Source: JBDNJM01 sp041687755
GTDB taxonomy: Bacteria; Planctomycetota; UBA1135; GCA-002686595
NCBI GenBank assembly: GCA_041687755.1
Contig: JBDNJM010000095.1
Span: forward strand, 1 to 40,580
Length of the DNA: 40,580 nt
Reading direction: 5' to 3'
Part shown: piece by piece, positions 10,834 to 19,616 of the stretch
How the letters are laid out: each line of letters begins with the position of its first letter
How positions within the stretch are numbered: position 1 is the first letter of the stretch
The notes under the pieces: generated by a model
Seen by the model: only the letters and a program-made list of their open reading frames with translations
Database searches by the model: none
Told to the model about the DNA's origin: nothing
Program-made: the position numbers and the translations under genes

Positions 10834-11835
10834 CTAGGTTGCCGGGATCGCCCCGGGGTGGTTTGCGGGGCGCTCAGAAAAACGGTGCACCCAGATCCAG
10901 CTGGCAGCGCACTGGGCCAGGAGCACGGCGCCGGTCAGAAGATGGACCACGGTCAGGGTGAGTTCGACGGGCAGCAGCTGGTCGGGGCGCTGCAGCAACC
11001 AGGCGGCCAGGCCCAGCAGGACCTGGACGACGACCAGCCAGCCTAGCCAGCGCGACTGGAGCCTCAGCCGACGGGCGGCCTGAGCGTCTCCGGCGCCAGC
11101 CTGAAAGGCGCCGCTCTCCAGGGCTCGGGAGGCACGGCCGAGCGCCCGCGCGAACAGCAGCACCGCCACCATCACCAGCAGGCCGAGCCCCAAATGCAGG
11201 TGCAGCCGGCCGCTGAGCGCCTCGGTGCCCTCCAGCCCGAAGTTGCGCAGGGAGTGCCGGTACCAGGCGCCCACCCAGATTTGAGCCCAGACGAACAGCG
11301 TGACCGCCAAGCCCAGGCGCCCGAGCCGCGCACCACCTTCGGACAGCACGCCGGCCGGGGCAGCGGTCCAGCGCTTCGACAGCACCAGCGCCGCGAGCGC
11401 CAGGGCCGCAAAGACGCCCTGGGCGAAGCCGCCATGGACAAACGCGAGCTCCGGCGAGACGCGGTCCACCCGCAGCCCCCCGAGCACGCCCTGGGCAATC
11501 ACCGCAAGCACGGCGAACAGCGTCCAGTTGCGGACGGTCCCGCGCCCGCGCCAGCCGCAGCCGGCCGCAAGCAGCGCGAACAGCCCCACGAGCGTCGCCC
11601 ACAGCCGGTGGGTGTGCTCGACGAACGTCCCCAGGTCGCGCAGCCACATATCCACGGGGAAGGCCAACATGAAGTGGCCCTCCGCATCCAGCCAGCCCTG
11701 GACGGCCATGCCTGCGCCGAGGGTCGTGATTGATCCGCCGAACGCGAACAGCGGAATGGCGCAGACCAGCGCGCACAGCGCGAACAAGGCCGGCCAGTTG
11801 GAGCGCTGGGGGGGAGCGGACGCCGCGGCATTCAC
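10834..11835 (-). CDS. ctaA: Heme A synthase (COX15/CtaA family)
   Basis: 333 residues with eight hydrophobic spans in two similar halves. It oxidises the C8 methyl group of heme O to give heme A. Histidines in the expected places are EHTHR at 73-77, H134 in FVHGGFAQG, GRLHLHLG at 209-216 and VVHLLTGAVLLAQ in the last third. These fit the four heme-ligand helices of the family. The start is a GTG whose GTGA overlaps the stop of the cytochrome gene (11835-11832), so the two are co-translated. An internal ATG start is not supported. Confidence 0.92.
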   Translation of the reverse strand: MNAAASAPPQRSNWPALFALCALVCAIPLFAFGGSITTLGAGMAVQGWLDAEGHFMLAFPVDMWLRDLGTFVEHTHRLWATLVGLFALLAAGCGWRGRGTVRNWTLFAVLAVIAQGVLGGLRVDRVSPELAFVHGGFAQGVFAALALAALVLSKRWTAAPAGVLSEGGARLGRLGLAVTLFVWAQIWVGAWYRHSLRNFGLEGTEALSGRLHLHLGLGLLVMVAVLLFARALGRASRALESGAFQAGAGDAQAARRLRLQSRWLGWLVVVQVLLGLAAWLLQRPDQLLPVELTLTVVHLLTGAVLLAQCAASWIWVHRFSERPANHPGAIPAT

Positions 11836-12770
11836 TCGGCACCTTCAGCGGCTACGCTCGAAGCCGCGATGTCGACGGCCGGCGCACCCCACGCCGCGAA
11901 CTCCTGGACGTAGATCCGCTCGGACTCGGCCGGCGTCGGCCGCGCGTCGTCGGCGAACAGCGGCACCAGGCGCGCCTCCACGCGGCCGCGCATCGACAAC
12001 CAACGCACGAAATCGGCGAGCCCGGACAGCTCGGCGGTCGAGTTCCGCTTGAACGGCGACATCGAGGTCCCCGACACGCCGTTGTAGAGCACGGCCACAA
12101 GTTCCGACGGGTCGGGGCGCTCGCGCTCCTCGCTGCGGAAGTGCACGAACTCACCGCTGCGGAAGTCGCGCGGCGGCGGGTTCAACGCGCGCGAGCCCGG
12201 CCCGTTGCCGCCGCCTTCGCGGCCGTGGCAGGTCACGCACAGGCGCTGATATGTCTGGGCGGACTGGGTCAGGGTCGGGTGGTAGGCGCGAATGCCCTCG
12301 GCCAGCGCTCCGTAGTCGTCGCCGCCCGCGCGGCTCCACTGGCCCACGACCGCGGAGAGCGCGCTGCGCGGGTCGGGCGCTGTGCCTGTTGCGACGGCCG
12401 CCAGCTCTTCCTTGAAGCGCCGCTCGTTGTCGGCGCGCGCCGCCTGCTGGAGCAGCTCGGGCGTGCGTCCCAGTCCCGGCGTGTTCGGATCGAAGCCCAC
12501 CGCTTCCCAGGCCCCGAGCGACAGGTAGCGCACGCCGGCCGGCGTTCCGAACAGCCGCTCGAGCTCGCCTTCGAGCGCGCGCATCGCGGCGGGATCACCC
12601 GCCAGGCGAGCGCTTGAGCCGGCGCTCAGGCCCATCGGCATGGTCGTGCTGCCGCCGCAGGCTCCGAGCCCAGCCGCCCCGCCCAGGGCCAGCGCCAGCA
12701 CGCCCGCCCGGGCCGCGCTCCAGATGCCCAAGCGGGCCGCGCTCGAAATGCTCTTTGAAATCCTCTTCAC
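11832..12770 (-). CDS. Monoheme cytochrome c lipoprotein
   Basis: From the GTG at 12770 it is 312 residues: a signal peptide with a lipobox (LGAC, lipidated Cys38), an alpha-helical Ala-rich spacer, then a C-type heme domain. The heme motif is C178-VT-C181-H182 in RLCVTCHGREGGGNGPG, and GTSMSPF with Met237 is the probable sixth ligand. The gap between them fits class I cytochrome domains. The product should be anchored in the outer face of a membrane and carry electrons. Its position directly before ctaA and ctaB (GTGA overlap) ties it to the oxidase branch. The frame also allows a TTG start at 12812; I prefer the GTG because the signal peptide then begins MKRISK. Confidence 0.85.
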   Translation of the reverse strand: MKRISKSISSAARLGIWSAARAGVLALALGGAAGLGACGGSTTMPMGLSAGSSARLAGDPAAMRALEGELERLFGTPAGVRYLSLGAWEAVGFDPNTPGLGRTPELLQQAARADNERRFKEELAAVATGTAPDPRSALSAVVGQWSRAGGDDYGALAEGIRAYHPTLTQSAQTYQRLCVTCHGREGGGNGPGSRALNPPPRDFRSGEFVHFRSEERERPDPSELVAVLYNGVSGTSMSPFKRNSTAELSGLADFVRWLSMRGRVEARLVPLFADDARPTPAESERIYVQEFAAWGAPAVDIAASSVAAEGAE

Positions 12771-12852
12771 CCCCTTAGTTTGGGGGCTGCGCCCACCATT
12801 GAAAGCGGGCAATTTGTCGCATCCGGGCTGCCGCAGGTCCCCGCGCCCGGCC

Positions 12853-12858
12853 TATTCT
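12853..12858 (+). promoter_or_regulatory. TATTCT, possible -10 hexamer of the ygfZ-like gene
   Basis: The hexamer ends exactly 6 nt before the ATG at 12865. That spacing would place the transcription start at the start codon, and there is no room for a Shine-Dalgarno site. Confidence 0.5.
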
Positions 12859-12864
12859 CTTCCC

Positions 12865-13944
12865 ATGACCTCCGAACTGGACCGTGCCCACGCCGCCTCC
12901 GGCGCCCGAATCCTGGAAGACGGCCGCGTGCTGAACTTCGGCGACGTGCCCTCCGAGTATCGCGCCGGCGTCGAGGGCGCCGCGTTGTTCGACACCCGTG
13001 CCCGCGGCCGAGTCGGCATTCGCGGCGACGACGCGGTCGGATTCCTACATCGCATCCTCGCCAACGACGTGCGGCCCCTGGCCCCCGGCCTCGGCAACCG
13101 CAATCTGCTGCTGACGCCCAAGGGCAAGGTCGTCCAGGACTTCGAGCTGCAGGGCACCGACGACGGCCTGCGGGCGCACACCGCCCCCGGACAGGCCCCG
13201 GCCCTGATCCAGGCCCTGGACTTGTTCCTGTTCGCCGACGCGGTCGAATTGACCGACGAGAGCGCGGCCACCGCGCCCCTCTCCCTGGCTGGCCCCGCCG
13301 CCGCCGAGCTCGTCGCCGGCCTCGTGCCCGACGTCGCTGGGCTCACGCCCGGGGGCTGGGTCCAGACCGAGCACGCGGGCGCACCGCTGCTCGTCAGCCG
13401 CGCGCGCGTCGCCGGCTCCGAGGGCTTCCGCCTCGACGCCGGACCCGACGGAGCAGCCGCCCTGTGGGCCGCCCTGAGCGCCGCCGGCGCCACCCCCGCG
13501 GGCCTCGTCGCCTTCGACTCCCTGCGCGCTGAGGCCCTCGCCGCCGAGTTCGGCATCGACATCACCGACGACGTCTACCCCCAGGAAGCGCGTCTGGAGC
13601 ACGCCTTCGCCCTCGACAAGGGCTGCTACGTCGGCCAAGAGGTCGTGGCCAAGATCGACACGTACGGCGGCCTGAACAAGCGCCTGATGGCCCTGCGCGT
13701 CGACCATGACGACCCGATCCCACGGGGCACGAAGCTCCTCGGCCACGACGCCAAGCGCGACACCGTGCGCGAGCTCGGCATCGCGACCACGTGGGCCTAC
13801 AGCTTCAGCCTCGACGGCGGCCTGCTGCTCGCCTACATCAAGCGCCGCCACCAGGAACCGGGCACCGAATTCGAGCTCGAGGGCGGCCTGGGCAAGGCAC
13901 GGATCGTGGAAGAGCCCCTGCGCACGGGAGCGGCACTCGGCTGA
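12865..13944 (+). CDS. ygfZ: YgfZ/GcvT-like folate-binding protein
   Basis: 359 residues. The diagnostic motif is DKGCYVGQEVVAKIDTYGG with K252 and C254; K-G-C-Y-x-G-Q-E is the YgfZ signature. The N-terminal half (LFDTRARGRVGIRGDDAVGFLHRILANDV, then LTPKGKVVQDF) matches the GcvT-like tetrahydrofolate-binding fold. YgfZ/IBA57-type proteins help maintain certain Fe-S enzymes and use tetrahydrofolate. The glycine cleavage T protein itself lacks the KGCYxGQE motif. It diverges from the cytochrome operon with 94 nt between the starts. The start is set by the hexamer at 12853-12858 and the lack of upstream similarity. Confidence 0.88.
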   Translation: MTSELDRAHAASGARILEDGRVLNFGDVPSEYRAGVEGAALFDTRARGRVGIRGDDAVGFLHRILANDVRPLAPGLGNRNLLLTPKGKVVQDFELQGTDDGLRAHTAPGQAPALIQALDLFLFADAVELTDESAATAPLSLAGPAAAELVAGLVPDVAGLTPGGWVQTEHAGAPLLVSRARVAGSEGFRLDAGPDGAAALWAALSAAGATPAGLVAFDSLRAEALAAEFGIDITDDVYPQEARLEHAFALDKGCYVGQEVVAKIDTYGGLNKRLMALRVDHDDPIPRGTKLLGHDAKRDTVRELGIATTWAYSFSLDGGLLLAYIKRRHQEPGTEFELEGGLGKARIVEEPLRTGAALG

Positions 13945-13949
13945 TCGCG

Positions 13950-14000
13950 GCGCGGCACGGCGGCGCGGCACGGCGGCGCGGCACGGCGGAGCGGCACGGT
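13950..14000. repeat. 13-bp tandem repeat after ygfZ
   Basis: GCGCGGCACGGCG is repeated three times without change (13950-13962, 13963-13975, 13976-13988) and followed by a partial fourth copy, starting 6 nt after the ygfZ stop. It has no frame and is probably noncoding. Confidence 0.85.
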
Positions 14001-14027
14001 TCTGGGCCATGAACTAGGCTGCCGGTT

Positions 14028-14053
14028 CAGCCGGGCGCGCGCGCCCCCGGCTG
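14028..14053 (+). terminator. GC-rich hairpin downstream of ygfZ, possible terminator
   Basis: CAGCCGGG (14028-14035) pairs with CCCGGCTG (14046-14053), and the alternating GC loop can pair further. A weaker hairpin, CCCTGA/TCAGGG, follows at 14084-14100. There is no T-run. They lie 80-160 nt past the ygfZ stop and before the regulator pair. Confidence 0.45.
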
Positions 14054-14110
14054 TAAGGTCCTCTCCAAGCGGCCCGGGGAGGGCCCTGATCCCTTCAGGG
14101 ACTTCCGAAA

Positions 14111-14120
14111 CTAGCGCTAG
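14111..14120. promoter_or_regulatory. Perfect 10-bp palindrome CTAGCGCTAG upstream of the regulator pair
   Basis: A perfect dyad 83 nt before the GTG at 14204. It could be an operator or part of a promoter; a TTG that extends the reading frame begins 3 nt later. Only the palindrome itself is certain. Confidence 0.4.
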
Positions 14121-14203
14121 GGTTGGGCCCAGGGACGGCACTTCTCGCTTGGAATCTCCCAGAGGGCCCCAAGCTGTGCGGGTCCGCTGCCGATAGCCCA
14201 TTC

Positions 14204-15655
14204 GTGGACTCGCCTGACCCCAACAAACACACCGTCATCGTCGTGGATGACTCGCCCACCGTTCGCCGGGTGCTCTCGCGCACTCTCGAACGGGCCGACT
14301 ACGAAGTTTTCACGGTGGAGAGCGCCCAGGAGGCGATGGATATCTGCCTCGAAGGCAACCTGTCGCTGATGGTCATCGACGAGCTGCTGCTCGACTCGAC
14401 CGGGCCCGAGCTGATCGAACGCGTCCGCAAGGAGGCCCATTCCGATCTGCCCCTGGTGCTGACGACCTCGCGCTCCGCCCCCCTCGAGGACGGCGTCGAG
14501 GACGGACCGGACGTCCACCACCTCCCCAAGCCCTTCAGCCCGAAGGAACTCGTCAGCCTGATCGACGGCCTGCTTAAGTACGCCCCCGCCGCCGTGCGCC
14601 TGCGCCTCGTGGACGCCGACGCCGAGACCGCTGCTGCCGAGGACGAGTCGTTCGCCGTCGGAGAGTTCGAGGACTTGGTTCGCGAAGCCTCCGAGAGCTC
14701 TGGCGCTCCGGCCCAGGCGCAGCCGGTAGGCAACCCCGAGCCGCCCGCCCCCGAAGAGGGACCGCCCGCCGAGAACCGCCGTCGACGCCGCCGGCCCGAC
14801 GCGGACGACATCACCGAACAGCTCGACCGCCTGCTGCGCAAGCACCTCGAGAAGCGCATCCCCGCGATCGTCAAGGGCGCCCTCTACGACACCCTGCGCG
14901 AGACCGGGCTGGTCGCGCACTCGACGGTCCAAGTGAGCGGCACCCTGGACGCCCTGGGCCTCCCAGAAGTCCTGGGCTTCGTCGAGACCGTCGCGCTAAC
15001 GGGCCGACTCGCGGTGCTCTGCAAGGACAGCTTCGGCGAAGTCTGGTGCGACCAAGGGCGCTTCGTCTTCGCCAGCGCAACGCGGCCCGTGGCCGGCAGC
15101 TTCCTCGCGAAGCTGCTCAAGGATGTCGCGGGCGAGCACGTGGACGCGAACGCCATCCGGCAGGCGATTCAGGAGGCCGAGGAGTCCGAGCGCCGCATCG
15201 GAGAGGTCCTGCGCGAGAAGGAGCTGCTCGACGACGAACAGCTCGAAACCCTGCTTCAGCACCAGGCGCTCGAGTCGTTCGCCGCCCTGCTGGAGCTGAG
15301 CGAAGGCATGTTCCACTTCGAGGCGATGGACGTGCCGGAGCGCATGTCCGACATCACCTCGCGCATGCCGCTGCGCTCCGTCCTGATGGACGGCCTGCGG
15401 CTGCTGGACGAGAAGCTCAAGGCCGAGCGCACCCTTGGTGACGACAGCATCTTGCTCGCCAAGGCCATGAACGAGGAGCAGGCCCACGAGTCGTTCAAGT
15501 TCACGCCGGCCGAGCTGGAGCTGTTCGACGTCGTTGACGGCGTGCTCACGCTCGGAGACCTGCTCGACCTCAGCCCGCTGACTGGGCTCGAGACCAAGCG
15601 CGTGTTCGCGCGCCTGCAGCGTGTCGGCCTCCTGCGCACGCGCACGGCAGCCTGA
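14204..15655 (+). CDS. Response regulator with receiver and DUF4388 (PATAN) output region
   Basis: From the GTG at 14204 it has 483 residues. The receiver domain spans ~10-125: acidic pair D15-D16, phospho-acceptor D59 in LSLMVIDE, T88 and K109 in HLPKPFSP. A long charged linker (~130-205) leads to a helical segment, then a DUF4388-type region containing GLPEVLGFVETVALTGRLAV and SFGEVWCDQGRFVFASA. The remainder is helical with LGDLLDLSPL near the end. DUF4388 proteins are adaptor-like outputs without a DNA-binding domain. No histidine kinase is coded next to it. A TTG at 14123 would give a longer N-terminus without similarity to a receiver. It is followed after 12 nt by a paralogue with the same architecture. 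Confidence 0.88.
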   Translation: MDSPDPNKHTVIVVDDSPTVRRVLSRTLERADYEVFTVESAQEAMDICLEGNLSLMVIDELLLDSTGPELIERVRKEAHSDLPLVLTTSRSAPLEDGVEDGPDVHHLPKPFSPKELVSLIDGLLKYAPAAVRLRLVDADAETAAAEDESFAVGEFEDLVREASESSGAPAQAQPVGNPEPPAPEEGPPAENRRRRRRPDADDITEQLDRLLRKHLEKRIPAIVKGALYDTLRETGLVAHSTVQVSGTLDALGLPEVLGFVETVALTGRLAVLCKDSFGEVWCDQGRFVFASATRPVAGSFLAKLLKDVAGEHVDANAIRQAIQEAEESERRIGEVLREKELLDDEQLETLLQHQALESFAALLELSEGMFHFEAMDVPERMSDITSRMPLRSVLMDGLRLLDEKLKAERTLGDDSILLAKAMNEEQAHESFKFTPAELELFDVVDGVLTLGDLLDLSPLTGLETKRVFARLQRVGLLRTRTAA

Positions 15656-15667
15656 CATTTCTCGCCC

Positions 15668-17050
15668 GTGCAAGATTCCCCGTCTGTGCCGCCGGCCCGC
15701 CCCAGAGGCCCCTCGCGGGTCCTGGTCGTCGATGACTCGCCGACCGTCCGCCGCATGGTCGAGCTGGTCCTCCAGCGCGGCGGCTACGAGGTGTACACCG
15801 TCGACTCGGGACAGGCCGGCCTGGAGCTGGCCAAGGTCGTGCAGCCGATGTGCGTGGTCACCGACTTCGCGATGCCCGGCATGCACGGCCACGTGTTCGT
15901 GCAGCGCTTCCGGGCCGAGCCCGACCTCGTCGGAGTCCCCGTGCTGCTGGTCGCGTCGCGCGCCGAGGAGGTCGCCGAGCTGTTCGGCGAGCTGTGCAGC
16001 GGCACCGCCGTGCTGCCCAAGCCGTTCGAGCCCGACGACCTGTTGCGCGAAGTCGCCAACCTGATCGAAGAGGCCTACGGCGTGCTCGCCGTGGGCCGCC
16101 CCCAGCGCGTCGACGTCAGCGAGGAGTCCGCGATCGAATTGCTGGAGGCCTTCCCCGGCGGCCCCGAGCCGGCTCCCGCCCCCGCCGCGCCGGTAGCTCG
16201 GGCCACCTCGGAACAGATCGAGCGCTGCCTGGAGCACGCCCTCGAACGCCTGCTACCCCCGCTCATTGAGGTCCGCCTCAATCGCGCCCTCGAACGCGCC
16301 GGTATGCTCGACGACGGCGACTTCGCCTTCGGCGGCTCGCTGGCCGCCGTGCCGCTGCCTGACGCGCTCAACTTCGCCGCGTACAGCGGCGTCAGCGGCC
16401 GGCTGATCGTCGCCAACGAAGAGGTCTTCGGCGAGATCCTCGTCGACTCCGGCCACTTCCTGGGCGCCAGCGTCCACACCCGCGACGGGCACGACCTGCT
16501 CGGCTCGCTGCTGCTCAACGACGAACAGCGCCCGCTGGAGCCGCGCGCCCTCGAGCGCGCCCTGGACCGCGCCGCCGCTAACCAGCAGCACCTCGGCGAG
16601 ACGCTCGTCCAGGACGGCGAGATCGATCGCGAGCATCTACTCGAGGTGCTGGGCTCCCAAGCCGTGTCCGCTTTCCACCGCCTAATCGAGCAGAAGTGCG
16701 GCAGGTTCCGGCTCGAGCTGGGACCGATCCCCGCCCGCGTGTCCGAGGTCGGCCTGCGCATTCCGCTCGTCAAGCTGATGATGGAGGCGATGCGCGTGCT
16801 CGACGAGAAGGCCGAGGCCGACGAGGCCTTCCCGGACGAGCAGATCGTGCTCGCCCGCGCCGACGCGGACCACGTGCCACTTGACGACTTCGAGGTCAAC
16901 GTCGAAGAGTCCGAGCACCTCGCACGCGTGGACGGCGAGACGCCGCTCGCGATGCTGATCCACCAAAGCTCGGCCAGCGCTGCCGAGACCAAGCGCATCT
17001 ACCACCGGCTGCTCACGGTCGGCCTGGTGCAGCAGCAGCGCGCGGCCTGA
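15668..17050 (+). CDS. Second response regulator with receiver and DUF4388 (PATAN) region
   Basis: 460 residues, starting at GTG 15668, 12 nt after the first regulator. The receiver spans ~17-130: D22-D23, phospho-acceptor D66 in VVTDFAMPGMHG (a textbook motif) and the Lys of VLPKPFEPDD. After a Pro/Ala linker come a helical segment and a DUF4388 stretch (PLPDALNFAAYSGVSGRLIV, then EVFGEILVDSGHFLGASV). The C-terminus (SASAAETKRIYHRLLTVGLV) parallels that of its neighbour (TGLETKRVFARLQRVGLL). The pair is clearly a tandem duplication that has diverged widely. The first copy has lost the usual P-x-D-G after the phospho-acceptor, while this copy keeps it. Confidence 0.9.
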   Translation: MQDSPSVPPARPRGPSRVLVVDDSPTVRRMVELVLQRGGYEVYTVDSGQAGLELAKVVQPMCVVTDFAMPGMHGHVFVQRFRAEPDLVGVPVLLVASRAEEVAELFGELCSGTAVLPKPFEPDDLLREVANLIEEAYGVLAVGRPQRVDVSEESAIELLEAFPGGPEPAPAPAAPVARATSEQIERCLEHALERLLPPLIEVRLNRALERAGMLDDGDFAFGGSLAAVPLPDALNFAAYSGVSGRLIVANEEVFGEILVDSGHFLGASVHTRDGHDLLGSLLLNDEQRPLEPRALERALDRAAANQQHLGETLVQDGEIDREHLLEVLGSQAVSAFHRLIEQKCGRFRLELGPIPARVSEVGLRIPLVKLMMEAMRVLDEKAEADEAFPDEQIVLARADADHVPLDDFEVNVEESEHLARVDGETPLAMLIHQSSASAAETKRIYHRLLTVGLVQQQRAA

Positions 17051-17084
17051 CGCCCCCCGCTCCCGCAGGCGGATACAGCGCGCC

Positions 17085-17114
17085 CGCTGGCGGCTCCGCG
17101 GCGGCCGGCCAGCG
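17085..17114. terminator. Hairpin between convergent genes, likely bidirectional terminator
   Basis: CGCTGGC (17085-17091) pairs with GCCAGCG (17108-17114) and the stem continues inward past one bulged base. It lies between the stop of the second regulator (17050) and the stop of hrpB (17117, minus), the only gap between these convergent genes. There is no T-run. Confidence 0.5.
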
Positions 17115-17116
17115 CC

Positions 17117-19573
17117 CTAATGCGGCCGACGCCCGGGCCGCCGCTCCGCCGGCGCGTTCCACGGATCCTCCGGCCAGGCGTGCTTGGGGTAACGTCGGCG
17201 CAGCTCCTTGCGCACGTCGTGGTAGGTCCCGTTCCAGAAGCTCTTCAGGTCGGTCGTGACCTGCTGGGGCCGCCGGTTCGGCGCCAGCAGGTGCAGCACC
17301 AGCGCCACACGACCGCCGCCGACCTTCGGCGTCTCCGCCAGACCGAACAGCTCCTGGATGCGCGCCGCGAGCACCGGAGGCTCGCCCGGCTGATACTGAA
17401 TCACGATGCGGCTGCCCGACGGCACCTGCACGGTCTCGGGGCAGTCGCTGCTGAGCGCGCGGCCGATCTTCGGCGCAAGCAGGCCCTTGATGGTGGCGGC
17501 TAGCGGCGCCTTGCGCAGCTCCGCGAACGAGCGGCGGTCCGCGCACAGCACCTCCAACGCGGGCCGCAGGCCCTCGGCCCCAGAAAAGTCCGGCACCTCG
17601 AGCTCCGGGCGCCACTCGGCCAGACAAGCGAGCCGGGTCAAGAGCCGCTCGGCGTCGCGACCGCGCAGGTCCAGGGCGCGCGCGGGGTCGCCGAGCGCCG
17701 CCTCCAGCAGCGCCTCGCCCGCTGCGACCGCATCGACGCCGCCGTGCTCGCGGTCCTCCAGCACGAAGTCGCGCCAGCGCAGTTCCGCGCGGCCGACGAC
17801 GCGCTCGGCCTCCGCGTCAAACCGCACGGCCAGGCGTTCCTCGATGCCTTCTTCTTCAAGCCACTCGCGCTGCACCGCAGAAGCCATGCGACACAGGGCG
17901 TTGGCGCCCGCCCCCGCGCCGTCGAGATCCAGCGCACAGAACAGCTCGGCCTCGCGCACGCGACTCGTGCGCGCCAGCTCAAGGCCGCGTCCCCCGCGAA
18001 GCACGGCGCGCGCATCGCCCGGCGCGCGTCGCCGCGCGAGCCGGTCGGGGTAAGCGCTGAACACGGCGCGCAGCAGGGCCTCGTCCGCCGTGGCCCGCGA
18101 GCCGCGACTCCCGCCCGCCTTCGGCAGGGCCCGCAGCAGCCGGCGCGCGCTGCGCTCGACGGCAGCGACGCCGCGCTGATCGCCGACGCCGCCGTGCTCG
18201 AGCGCCTCGACGCGCAGCAGCAGGTCCGACTCCGCGGCCGAGGCGCCGAAGTTCACGTCGCGCAGCGGATCGCGCTCCGACAGCAGCGCCGCCGCCAGTG
18301 CGCCGCGCTCCGGCTCGCCCAGCTTGGCGGCCTCGAGCGCCAGGCGCGCGAGCCGCGGCGCCGCCGGCAGGCTCGCCATGCGTTTGCCCAGGGGCGTCAG
18401 CCGCCCGGCCGCAATCGCGCCCAGCTCCTCGAGCAGCGCCACCGCCGCCATCAGCCGCTCCTCCTGGGGCGCCTCGTACCAGCGGAACTCAAGCGGGTCC
18501 GGCTCGCCGAACGCGAGCAGCGCGAGGACCGCGCGGCTCAGTTCGACGCGCTCGATCTCCGGTCGCTCGAGGCCGGCCCGGGCCCGGTCCTCGGCCTCGC
18601 TCCACGTCCGCACGCACAGGCCCGGTCCGGTGCGCCCTGCGCGGCCGCGGCGTTGCTCGGCGGAGCTCAGCGAAGCGCGACCCAGTACGAGCGCGTCGAG
18701 ACCGCTCGCAGGATCGTGCTCCAGCCGCCGCACCGCGCCGCTGTCCACGACCCGCGTGACGCGCGGCAGCGTGATCGAGGACTCCGCAACGTTGGTGGCG
18801 AGGATCAGCCGCGACCGCGCGCCGGGCTCGAACAGCGCGTCCTGCTTGGCCGCCGGCAGGTCGCCGTACAGCTCTGCAATCTCGAGCCCCTCAGCCTTCG
18901 CGTAGCCCTGCAGCTTCCGCGCGGCGCGCCGGATCTCCCCCACGCCGGCGACGAACACCAGCGTGTCCCCGCCGGCGGGGTCCGGATGCTCCCGCAGGGC
19001 GCGCTCGAGCGTGTCCTCCTCACGCTCCCGCGGGCGCGCCGGCGTCCGGCGCAGCTCCACCGGATAACTGCGCCCTTCGCTCTGCAGCACCTCCGCCGGC
19101 TCCAAAAACGCGGCCACCGGCGCGGGGTCCAGCGTCGCCGACATGCACACCAGCGCCAGGTCTGGACGCAGCTCCGCGCGCACCTTCTGGGCGAGCGCCA
19201 GGCACAGGTCCTGCTCGACGCTGCGCTCGTGGAACTCGTCGAACAGCACGGCGCCGACGCCCTCCAGCAGCGGGTCGCGCGTGACCCGCGCGAGGAACAC
19301 GCCGTAGGTAGCCGCGATCAGCCGCGTGTCGTGCCCGACCTTCGTTTCTTCGGCCGTCGCGAAGCCGACCTCGCCCCCGAGGGCGACGCCGCGCTCGGAA
19401 GCGATGCGCCGCGCGGCCGCGCGCGCCGCGATCCGCCGGGGCTCGAGCAGCAGCACCTCGCCCGGCAGCGCGTCCAGCAGCGCCGGCGCGATACGCGTCG
19501 TCTTGCCCGACCCCGTCGGCGCGGTCAGAACCACCGCGCGCTCCGCACGCAGCGCCCGCACGACGTCGCCCAC
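17117..19573 (-). CDS. hrpB: ATP-dependent helicase HrpB
   Basis: 818 residues, a DEAH-type superfamily 2 helicase. Walker A is APTGSGKTT (18-26), the DEAH position reads DEFH (112-115) in GAVLFDEFHERS, motif III is MSAT, and ATNVAESSITLP and QRRGRAGRTGPG are motifs V and VI. The long C-terminal part, ending VTTDLKSFWNGTYHDVRKEL then RRRYPKHAWPEDPW, is the HrpB-specific end. Length is as expected (~800-850). The annotated start is a GTG, but homologous sequence (LPVDEVV) continues about 7 residues upstream, where no ATG, GTG or TTG is available before the DUF3108 stop, so the true start may be a CTG or overlap the upstream gene. The cellular role of HrpB is poorly known in general; it is inferred to act on RNA. 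Confidence 0.93.
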   Translation of the reverse strand: MGDVVRALRAERAVVLTAPTGSGKTTRIAPALLDALPGEVLLLEPRRIAARAAARRIASERGVALGGEVGFATAEETKVGHDTRLIAATYGVFLARVTRDPLLEGVGAVLFDEFHERSVEQDLCLALAQKVRAELRPDLALVCMSATLDPAPVAAFLEPAEVLQSEGRSYPVELRRTPARPREREEDTLERALREHPDPAGGDTLVFVAGVGEIRRAARKLQGYAKAEGLEIAELYGDLPAAKQDALFEPGARSRLILATNVAESSITLPRVTRVVDSGAVRRLEHDPASGLDALVLGRASLSSAEQRRGRAGRTGPGLCVRTWSEAEDRARAGLERPEIERVELSRAVLALLAFGEPDPLEFRWYEAPQEERLMAAVALLEELGAIAAGRLTPLGKRMASLPAAPRLARLALEAAKLGEPERGALAAALLSERDPLRDVNFGASAAESDLLLRVEALEHGGVGDQRGVAAVERSARRLLRALPKAGGSRGSRATADEALLRAVFSAYPDRLARRRAPGDARAVLRGGRGLELARTSRVREAELFCALDLDGAGAGANALCRMASAVQREWLEEEGIEERLAVRFDAEAERVVGRAELRWRDFVLEDREHGGVDAVAAGEALLEAALGDPARALDLRGRDAERLLTRLACLAEWRPELEVPDFSGAEGLRPALEVLCADRRSFAELRKAPLAATIKGLLAPKIGRALSSDCPETVQVPSGSRIVIQYQPGEPPVLAARIQELFGLAETPKVGGGRVALVLHLLAPNRRPQQVTTDLKSFWNGTYHDVRKELRRRYPKHAWPEDPWNAPAERRPGRRPH

Positions 19574-19616
19574 GACCTCATCGACGGGCAGCCCGGGGCG
19601 CCCGCTCCCCCGCCGA

